From Gamarada debralockiae (taxonomy: Eukaryota; Ascomycota; Leotiomycetes; Helotiales; Hyphodiscaceae): DNA of 64,000 nucleotides. Numbering within the stretch: the first letter of the stretch is position 1; every line of letters begins with the position of its first letter. The notes under the pieces were generated by a model that was not told the DNA's origin, made no database searches, and saw only the letters and a program-made list of their open reading frames with translations. A program made the translations under genes and the position numbers. Shown piece after piece: positions 55,690 to 64,000 of the stretch. Where the stretch lies: the NCBI GenBank assembly GCA_002803225.1, contig NXFV01001360.1, forward strand, positions 1-64,000, read 5' to 3'.

Positions 55690-58290
55690 GTGCTACTGCC
55701 CATTGATTACACTCAAGACGTGAATGTCTTGTAAGTCCTTGCCACCAATTCAAGACCGCAACTGATCATGACAGCACCGGAACTTAAAATGGCGGCAATG
55801 ACTTTCCCGGCGTGGCGAGACCCTTCGGCATGGTCAAACTCGGACCTGATCTCCTGGCCACGGGGACTGATTCCTACTCCGGCTATCTCCCAACGGGCAA
55901 CTTCTCTGGCTTCAGTATGATGCATGTGCAAGGAACTCGTGGTGCTCCCAAGTATGGAACTGTTTTCCCAATTACCGTTGGTTGGGAACATCAGCAATCC
56001 TCTGTCAAGCATCACTGTTGACCGATCAGTTGCTGAACAGGGCTCGTTGGTTACTACAAAGCTGTCACGAGTCAGCAGGTGATTGTTGAGATGGCTGCTA
56101 CTTCTCGTGCGGGAATGTATCAGTACACTTTTCCTGCTGGAAAGGGTGGGGACAATGTCTTCATTGAGGTCAGTCATGTGTTGCCTTCCTTCAGAGGACA
56201 GGGATTGGGCCAAGGTTACGAGGGAGGAACTTTCGAGCTTTTCCGGACGGTCATTACGAAACCTCTGGGATCTAAAACAATGGGTGGAACAGATCCCCAG
56301 ACTGGACCATTTACTCGTGTAAGTCTGGCATGCCCTTCGCATATCCTGATGCTGACCAATATGCAGGCGGGTACTTCAATGTCACTCCGACAGCAGTTCA
56401 TGTTTATACCGGAACTGCCACTGGAGGCAGTGTCTTGCAATCAAGCGAGTCAAATCCCACGAACACCTACGTCGGCGGGTTGTACGCCTTCGGTAGCGGT
56501 GTCGTCTCCTCTCGAGTGGGAATCTCATGGATCTCGAACGAGAAGGCTTGCCAAAATCTCAACGATGAGATACCGGCAGAGACAGCATTCAATACCGTGG
56601 TTAAGAATACCAAAGACTCGTGGAATTCCCGGATCCTCTCAACCATTACAACGACGTCCACCAATGCGACAAATTTAGAGTTGCTTTACACTTCTCTCTA
56701 CTGCATGAACCTTTTGCCTACCAGACTGGTGAGACTCCGGGTGAACTCAACGGAGCCGTATTACTTGGATATCTTCACATTCTGGGATCTGTTCGCTGCT
56801 CAACAGCACTCCTCCACGTGCTACAACCGAATATGTACGAGGAACATATCCGGTCCTTAATCGACATCTGGCGATTGACGGATACATGCCTGACGCACGA
56901 TCTTCGAATAGCAATGGTCGAACCCAGGGTGGTTCAAATGCAGACAGCGTGCTGGCAGATGCTTATGTCAAAGGGGTCCGTGGGCAGGTCAATTGGGAAG
57001 ACGGTTATGCAGCAATGGTCAAAGACGCCGAAGTCACTCCCCCGACACTATTCCTCCCGACCCACAAGCCCCCCAACTCCTCAACTAAAGATGGTCGCGG
57101 TGCCCTCCCGGACTGGCTCGCATACGGTTTCATCACCCCAACATTTAGTCGTGCAGAATCGCGCGCTGTTGAATACGCTTACAACGACTTCTCGCTCAAC
57201 CAGGTAGCAAAAGGTCTCGGAAAGACGGCTGATGCAGCGAAATATGTCAATCGTTCGCGGAACTGGAGAGATCACTGGAATCCGGATCTTGAATCGATTG
57301 GAATTCGGGTTTCGTGCAGCCGCGGAATTTGACGAGCTTTATTGACACGGATCCATTGGGTATTGGGGTGATCCTACAGTTGAGGCGATCTCCTGGGATT
57401 ACGGTTTAGGGGATATTCATGATATACAGAAGATCATTAAGTGGATGGGTGGAGCCGACACCTTCTCACGACTGGAGACCACTTTTACTGTTGGTGCGAA
57501 TCCGAATAATCCTACTGGTATCATCTTTGATTCTACGAATGAGCCGTAAGCTCCGTCTCCAAATCTTCTTGTGGACGAAGACTGACCAAATAGAACTTTC
57601 AACGTTCCATACCTCTACAACCACCAAGACCGCTCAGTCTACCAATCTCGCAAAGTCGCCAAAGGCGACTATAACTCAGGCGTCGACGGCCTTCCCGGCA
57701 ACAGCAACGCTGGCGCAATGCAAACCTGGCTTCTATGGAACATGATCGGCCTCTATCCCGTAACCGGCCAAACAACCTTCCTCATTCCCTCACCGTGGTA
57801 CGAATCCATGACCATAAATCTCAGTTCCTCCAAAACTGTCGTCATCACCAGCACAGGCGGCGACGGAAACGGAGATACGGATTTCTACGTCCAAAGCCTG
57901 AAAGTCAATGGGCGGCCATGGACCAAGAACTAGTTAACGTACGACGATGTCTTCGCGAATGGAGAAACGATGGAATGTGTTCTGGGTCCCGAACCAGTAC
58001 AGTGGGCTACGGGAGCGCTGCCGCCGAGTCCCGATACGGAGCCAGTGACTTGCAATAGCGATAATTGTCTTCGGAATCTGAGAGATGCGAGGTACTCGGC
58101 TTCTGCGTCTGCATTCTGCACGACGTATCTCGAAAGCGTGGCGACTGCTACCACTGCGATTCAGACGTATGTGGCGAATTGTGGTGCCCAGTCAACGAGA
58201 GTTAGTTCCGATTGTAATTGTTTGTTGACTGAGTTTCCGGCTATTACTTCGAGTGTGACTCTGGCTGATGTGACAAGTACTGCTACTTAG
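55690..58290 (+). pseudogene. Alpha-mannosidase, glycoside hydrolase family 92, pseudogene
   Basis: The order of GH92 landmarks is preserved: hydrophobic leader then DYTQDVNVF, intron 55731-55774, NGGNDFPGVARPFGMVKLGP, SGFSMMHVQGTRGAP, ISNPLSSITVDRSVAEQ, YYKAVTSQQVIVEMAAT, VGISWISNEKAC, FTFWDLF, MYEEHIRSLIDIWR, GALPDWLAYGF, DYGFGDIHDIQKII, SNAGAMQTWLLWNMIGLYP, and a C-terminal extension ending at 58290. GH92 enzymes trim alpha-mannose from glycans outside the cell. It is disabled by TAA at 55785-55787 (in TGT-NGG), TAG at 57931-57933 (KN-LTYDD, where Trp is expected), and frame changes near 55960, 56035, 56330, 56700-56880 and 57330. The TGG to TAG change and a likely CAA to TAA change fit RIP. 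Confidence 0.82.
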
Positions 58291-59061
58291 AATAAGCATA
58301 GGTGATGTTTGAGAAGAGTTGAGGCGAGATTTGGCGTTCAAAAGCAGAGGCTTGATTGGCCCAAGTCCTGGATTTGGGGGTCTAAAGAGATGTTTGGTGT
58401 TAGTGCAGTGCATAGCAATACGTCTTGCGTTAGCTGTTGTCCGCTACGATCTTTTGGAGGTTCATGCTCGTCTGAACTAGCTGAGATGGCTCTTCCCTGG
58501 AGGCGTAGATTCATCCAACACAATCCAATCAACATCATGACCCAGATTGATCCCAAACTCATTAGAGTGCATTCCTTGTCGATCTTGATTGATGCTCTCT
58601 TCCTTCACTGATCGCTAATTTTCGAACCTGCACTGTGGATGGGAATGTTTCACAGAAGTTTTTGAACGCATATTTCCTTCGTTGCTTAGATTCCAATGCT
58701 CCTGGGTTGCATTCATGGTTTTTTCTGCTTCTTTTCTACAAGATTCCTGTTATCCTTCTCACATTATTCTCAATCGCTCTAGGACGGGCATCTCTGTCGA
58801 AATCGCATCTCTCAAAACTCATACTCATCACAAGGCGGCGGACTCATCCCCAACATCCTCGAAGCCTTCCTAGTACTATCCAAACTATTCCTACTCTTCC
58901 GCAAAAGTAATATGCGTGGTACTTTCTCCCCTCCCCCCGAAACGGATTCTCCTTCGTCCTCGCTACTCTAATCCCACTTCCCTCCACATCCTCCCCATCC
59001 TCACCCCTACCTTTCAACCCCGCTTGTCACCAGCCAGCGTATATACAGCCGTGACTGATTT
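58291..59061. other. Intergenic
   Basis: No recognised gene or repeat. The C- and T-rich plus-strand frames here have no protein-like content. Confidence 0.35.
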
Positions 59062-59880
59062 TCAACGGCCAAGGCTTATCTCGTCCCTGCCGATGATATA
59101 TTCCTCCGATCCGTTGAGGGACATGTTCTTCAGTTCCATAGCATCCGATCCGGATTTGAGATATTCGGTGCCTTTCTTCCTGGATCCAGCCTGTGCTTCA
59201 ACATCCGCGTCAAACTCGTCCATCCGATTTCGAGTCGAGATCGTAGCCATATTCCCATCTCCTTCACAATTCCACTCTGTCCCCAAAACGCCTAAATCTC
59301 CTTTCGCCCGTTCCCTTCCCACCACTGTTCTCATTACTATTCTCAATCCATCTTGACCTATTAAACAACGGCTTGATGGCAAGTGCTGACTGCGTGAGGG
59401 AGACGAATGTTTCACGGATTCCCCAGATTGTACTGTTGCCGGTTTAGGAAGCGTCGGCGAGGGCGGCTGTTATGGCGAATATGCCCGAGGAGAGGGGGGC
59501 GATTATGATTTTTCGGCGGAGGCGAAGTTGCACTTTTATGAGGAGGGGGATGGTATGGAGAGGATTAGGAGATCGGTTCTGTATAGGTGTTAGTGAGTTA
59601 GATCTGGGGGGAGGTGGGGGAGGTGGTGGCTTACATGACGTTCAAGGCGGCGACTACAATGTAGTTAGCTACTGCCACGGTGCATTTCTCTTGAAGAGAA
59701 AGTTAGTGAGTAATTTGGAAAATCGGACGTGAGAAGGAGAAGATTGAAGAGTCACGTACCACCTGCGTATGGCTTGATCTGACAGTTCTTCTGGATGAGA
59801 GCGTAATGTCCGAAGAGAGTGAGGATGACTGCTACATAAGCAGTGTAAGTTATCATTGCAATGGCTTCGACTGATTGAGC
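59062..59880 (-). pseudogene. PTH11-like / rhodopsin-domain membrane receptor pseudogene
   Basis: Minus-strand pieces resemble the last transmembrane helices of fungal PTH11-type (Fung_rhodopsin) proteins: AYVAVILTLFGHYALIQKNC, KCTVAVANYIVVAALNV, YRTDLLILSIP, then in the next frame PLLIKVQLRLRRKIIIAPL with SGIFAITAALADAS, STIWGIRETFVSLTQSALAI-KPLF, and a polar tail ending GSEEYIIGRDEISLG. There is a frame change after LSIP and a stop (TAA) after ADAS. The N-terminal helices are not seen. Such proteins are thought to sense extracellular cues. Confidence 0.6.
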
Positions 59881-59929
59881 CTGAAATCGTCAGTCAAGTC
59901 CAAAGTCCTCGCATCGTGGGGAAGTTCAC

Positions 59930-60590
59930 GTCAATCGGGAGTAGAAACCCGATTATTCTTCCTATCGCCCTCCCCATCGTAGAGCATCATCAGTTCCTCT
60001 AGGTCCAAACAACTTCGAAGATCATCTCTGAAGGTTGTCCAGTCTTCGTTCCAAGGCGGATGTTCTATTGCTATATAGTATGATTTTCTTGTTCGTCATA
60101 CTGAAATCTCACGCAGAATCAGTCCCACGTGTAAAACAAATCCACAGTACGTGAAGCAGAAGACGTATTTGGTGAAGTCGCAGTGACTGGACTTGGATCC
60201 TGCTTCGTCTCCGTGGATAGCCATCAGTGCCTTCCTTCGCTTCGGATCTGGACTCCTGCGACACGAAGAGTAATGCAGGTGGGGGAATGTTACAGGTGGG
60301 TTTCCACGTCCCTGCGCCAGGATGAGTGTGATGATCAAAGTGCCATTGGTTCGCAGATCGAATTTCGATGAACCTACGACCTGGAAGTGCAAACTTCCAA
60401 ATTGCGTATCAGAGCTGTGGAGGGAGGTCCGGAAACTTGGTGAATTCCATCAAGTGTGATGGCGCCATTGATGTATTGATGCGTAATGCTGAGGTCGCTG
60501 CTGTATTGACTGGAGTGCAGGCACAGGCAGTGGCATGCTCGTTAAGATCTCGTCCAAAGCGCAGCAACATGTTACTGCAAGGAGGATGAT
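59930..60590 (-). pseudogene. 2EXR-domain protein pseudogene
   Basis: On the minus strand, FTKFPDLPPQL is followed by a TGA (60409-60411) where the domain has Arg, then YAIWKFALPGRRFIEIR: together the hallmark start of the fungal 2EXR domain. Further on are PPALLFVSQESRSEAKE in a second frame and, near 60030-59960, WTTFRDDLRSCLDLEELMML. The CGA to TGA stop plus frame changes indicate a dead gene. The function of the family is unknown. Confidence 0.65.
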
Positions 60591-62847
60591 TTTTGAAGTG
60601 GTGGAGAATAAATTTGAGAAATTTTTGGAATTGGAAGGAGGGTGAAGCTGAATGGTTTAAGTAGGAACTTTTGGCATGACTTCGTTTGCGTGAGCGACTG
60701 CGTTTTACAGTGAATTGGTTTGGAAAGGTGCGTTTCCGCGAAGTAAACAAAACAGATGAGAACTTGTCTACCGGAATAACAAAGCTTTCATTTATCCAAT
60801 GGTCTTTCTTCCACTCACTTTCAGAGCAAATTCAATGAGTCGCTTCTCATTGATAAAGTGAACTCAGTGAATCAAAACATGCGCATTCTAACAGTTTCGC
60901 GATAAGTCGACCCAGACAAAGGTCCGCAGAGCGCTGTTTTGAGTGCAACAGAGAAGGGAAAGGCCAAAAAAGAAGTTTGGAAGAAGAGCAGTATTCAAGC
61001 TGGACAATTCCTCGAGATTCAAGTCATGGTGGAGTTTCTCAGATACACACATCCTGCTACACCCGGGTCTTCTGCCCGTCACACTACGCACAAGGTGTCA
61101 ACATGCTTAACTTTGGAGTCCCCACCACCGCAAATAACTAAACAATCATGCAATACGCGCTCAAACCGTCAACACGACAGACAGAATCAGGATTGCAATG
61201 TTCATACGGGTACTCATAGTCGTCCCTGCACTCGGTCTGGAATGCACTTGGTCAGAAAAATGGCTGGACTCGTCACAAGGATCTGGGAAGGCTTACAATG
61301 GTATAAGGTCCTTGACAACTGAAAGTCCCGTCTACGCAGCGTTTCTGGAGAATTGGCTCGGGCATCGCGGCGGATTTTGCAAGTTGAGGGATTATGGAGA
61401 GTCCGATGAGAAGCGCGGTGGAGGTAGTGAGATGCATGATGGAGTAAAGGCTCGTGTATACGATGCTACAAGCTCGGTGGTTCTGAAATCGTATGTTCAG
61501 GAAGGATGACAGGCTGGTTGAAACTGATGAGTATTGATTTGGCGGAACGACTTCTACTTATGTCTGCATCTCTGTACCCGAGTTATTTTAAGCAAACTAT
61601 ATGCAAGGGAAGTTTAAGTTACACCAGTCATAAGTTGCTGCCTGGGGATTTTTAATAAAGGATAAATGCGCCTGTGCTACGTGAAATCTTACTTACCCCA
61701 CACTCTTGGTCTAAATACGAGTTGGGGGCTTCCGCTTTTGTCGATGAGGGGTGCACCGCTCATGCAATTTTCGATAATCACTTTACAGACAGAGAATCTA
61801 CCATGCGAAGATCATTCGTTGTGATAGCATTGCAGCAACATTGGATCCTTCTAGATACTACGTTGCAAAGCGGGATTCATGCTGGATTAGCATGTCCATT
61901 TCAAATTTTCTTGGCTTCGTATAATTTGGATTCGGTGGCACATGAATTTGATATCCGACGCTTTGCATTAGCTTCAAGAACAGTGCGGCCGAGACAGCCT
62001 ACGGAAATATTTGCCTAACGTAGAGAGGCCGGAGAAACAATCTCTGCAATGTTCTTAGCCTATTTACTTGAACAAACTGGCACAGATTCATTGCTTACCA
62101 TGGTAAGAATCGTTGACGCCGACTTCGTTGCCAGGTTCGGGTACCACGGTGAAGATACGTTGCATGTCCCAAGCAATGCCTCTATGAAAATTCCCGAAAA
62201 CACAAGAATGTGTGGCACCGCTAACATCTGTCATTGGCAGACACCTCAGAATTTAAAGGTCGACTGAAGATGCTGCTCAATTCCTAATACTGCGGCGACT
62301 TGAGTGTTGAAGCTCGGAATGGGAATAATTCCTCAATCTCAATCAGTCTTTTGGTGCAAATTCCGCCTGGGAAGGAGCTGGTCGACGCGATGTACAACTT
62401 GAGAATCTAATAAAGGGCACATAGTCACTGGCGGACAGATGGACGAAGAACTTGACAAATGGTCCATGCTCTGGTTATATGGAGTGTACCAAATGGGTCC
62501 GGAGGAAGATACTCAGACCAAGCTCAATTCCACAATGTTGATCCAGGTCGAACCATTGCGGATCGTGTATAACCCCATCACACCACAAAACGCCCATGTC
62601 AGAAATTTGGGGCTGGTGTCACGTCCAATGAAGGTGATTGACAAGATACGGATACTATTCCGCCGTTACGCAATCAGGAGGTCATCAAGCCGTGGTAGAA
62701 GGAATGGAGCGCGAAAACTTCCTAAGCGGGAACGAGTTGACGAAGGTCCCAGATCATTATGGGGGGAAGGCAAGTCTGCATGTCCAAGGTATTGCCAAGT
62801 ATGTGACAGGCCAAACCCAGGCTAAGTTTTGTTTCGCCTTACTCTAA
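60591..62847. other. 2.2 kb without recognisable genes
   Basis: Several plus-strand open frames of 60-128 codons occur (for example 61198-61509, which starts with a weak leader-like FIRVLIVVPALGL and contains SPVYAAFLENWLGHRGGFC, and 62439-62825). None matches a family I know and none has a convincing splice structure. Possibly further decayed genes. Confidence 0.3.
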
Positions 62848-63325
62848 TCATAATTCATCTTCCTCCCAGCTATTCTCGGTACAATAAGGTAATTCGTCTC
62901 CCCGTTCTCGTCGACCATATTCAGCTGCACAAGCTGCCTCTTGTTGGTTATTTGTGTGGAGTACTGGACCCTCCAGGACGGCTGAGAGCATGGGCTAAAT
63001 GACAAAGGAAATGCCAAAGTCGAAGTGGCGAATCCCCAGGCAAGGATCAAACACCACATCGTGGTGCAAGAGGAACTGCTTTGAGAGATTGAATGATATT
63101 TGTTAGGGGAACGATGTCCTGTTTGAGAACTGGAGCTGACTTGGTTTCACTGCATATAGCTGTGCAGAATTGAAGACGCTCGCGGAACACGACGGAGTGA
63201 CCGTTAAAGTATGATTGCTTATAGGAATGGAGAGCAGGAGCGTGACTGAGGACGAAGTGGAAGGTATTCCGAGTAGCGCCTGAAAGAGCGATGACACTGG
63301 CTAACCACATGCGAAGAGAATACAC
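62848..63325 (-). CDS. Possible small secreted protein, tentative two-exon model
   Basis: A minus-strand frame starts at 63325 with a leader-like MYSLRMWLASVIALSGA. It runs to about 63047 and could splice across roughly 60 bp ending tttgtcatttag to a short acidic C-terminal exon (MLSAVLEGPVLHTNNQQEA, ELPYCTENSWEEDEL) with a stop at 62848-62850. A competing reading is a separate 71-residue frame (63059-62844) that itself begins with a good signal peptide (WCLILAWGFATSTLA). I cannot decide between them; both suggest a secreted small protein of unknown function. Confidence 0.28.
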
Positions 63326-64000
63326 TGGGGTTCGTTGCTGAGTGCCGAAATGAAACTGTGGTTGATTATCACAACTTGTCAGCCAAATCGCGGAAAAGGT
63401 AGACCAGAATCACGAACTTGCAGAAATCAGAAGTACATGGTCTTCTACCAGTACCATGATGATCAAATCCAAACTTCATATCCGTACCACAGCAAGTCCA
63501 ACGAAAAGCTTGGGGCCAATATTCATAAAGCCTTTTCGCATCTCCTCCCGTTTCACTTAACATCTTCATGAGCTATAAGCCTCAACACGAACATCAAAGC
63601 GAAGCATAACAGAAACATAGCATTGAGACCTCAGCATCTTCGTTGATAGTAGCACCCCATCCCATATCCTCACCGTTGCAATAGTCATTCAGGTTCACGG
63701 GCATATCCCAAGTCACCAATTCCAAGTTCCCTTCGTGCAAGGACCCGTCTTCGTTCTTGCGCATTCGGGTATTATCCCACTATGGTTACCCATAGTAACG
63801 CTTGTGGGCCGGCCAACTGATGGAAATTAGCAGTTGTCAAGGACTGGAAGTGGTTTTGGAGCCCGAGAGCAATTCGACGAGTGGTGGCTCCATGCTCTGG
63901 ACATTTGTGGAAATGACAATTGAAGAAACAATTGCGAAGATGAAACATAGACCTCTTTCATTAACTACTCGTGGGCTTGACAAGCGGGACCACTAGAGTG
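63326..64000. other. Window end, unassigned
   Basis: On the minus strand near 63790-63620 a short protein-like stretch (RMRKNEDGSLHEGNLEL, DMPVNLNDYCNGEDMGWG) suggests part of a gene running out of decayed sequence. The family is not recognised. Confidence 0.25.

Noticed and set aside
1..64000. CRISPR array or bacterial-type operon
   Set aside because: Introns, gene families and spacing are those of a filamentous fungus. The only regular tandem repeats are protein-coding (WD40 units, KxPEKL).

Overview
The window is nuclear DNA of a filamentous ascomycete (Pezizomycotina). A helotialean or other Leotiomycete-like fungus is my best guess, but that is inference. The evidence is the introns of about 46-90 bp with GTAAG-type donors, CTAAC/CTGAC-type branch sites and YAG acceptors, together with families typical of these fungi: HET and NACHT/WD40 NLR proteins, a PTH11-type receptor relic, an arylsulfotransferase, a GH78 and a GH92 enzyme, a sedolisin relic, and 2EXR and F-box relics. 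I found no tRNA, rRNA or CRISPR array.

Layout. 0-1.2 kb: GC-rich ORF debris followed by AT-rich sequence. 1.8-4.4 kb: a four-exon gene of unknown family with one frameshift. 5-10 kb: a gene graveyard with a GET2-like relic, a multicopper-oxidase 3' end and an F-box/LRR relic. 10.2-22.2 kb: an FMO-type monooxygenase with one frameshift, a P-loop sulfotransferase-like protein, a decayed tandem pair of related units, an UNC93-like transporter relic, an intact arylsulfotransferase and an intact MFS transporter. 23.2-41.1 kb: a non-self-recognition region. It holds a HET-domain protein, an intact HET-NACHT-WD40 NLR of the HNWD (HET-E/HET-D/HET-R) type with 12 WD40 repeats, decayed sequence, a solo LTR, and a second intact NLR-like NACHT protein followed by a dead ankyrin-repeat fragment. 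41.6-44.3 kb: AT-rich transposon-like DNA abutting a truncated sedolisin (S53) pseudogene. 45-51 kb: a polysaccharide deacetylase, a tandemly duplicated tiny two-exon gene, and an M48 metallopeptidase. 51.8-60.6 kb: an intact GH78 alpha-L-rhamnosidase, then pseudogenes for GH92 alpha-mannosidase, a PTH11-like receptor and a 2EXR-domain protein. 60.6-64 kb is mostly unassigned, with one possible small secreted protein.

Most notable: the HNWD gene (26619-31190) lies between two collinear ~550 bp inverted repeats (26037-26588 and 31421-31969). Such an arrangement suggests that the NLR was moved, captured or bracketed as a unit. The gene has 12 near-identical 42-residue WD40 units whose differences sit in a few surface positions, as expected of a fast-evolving recognition array.

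The second theme is decay. At least nine genes are broken. Several of their stop codons are explained by CpA-to-TpA changes on one strand or the other, which is the signature of repeat-induced point mutation (RIP). Meanwhile the spliced exons of the NLR, HET, MFS, sulfotransferase, arylsulfotransferase, M48 and GH78 genes all sum to multiples of three with no internal stop. Decay is therefore patchy and unlikely to be general sequencing error, although the two single-base frameshifts in otherwise intact genes could be errors.
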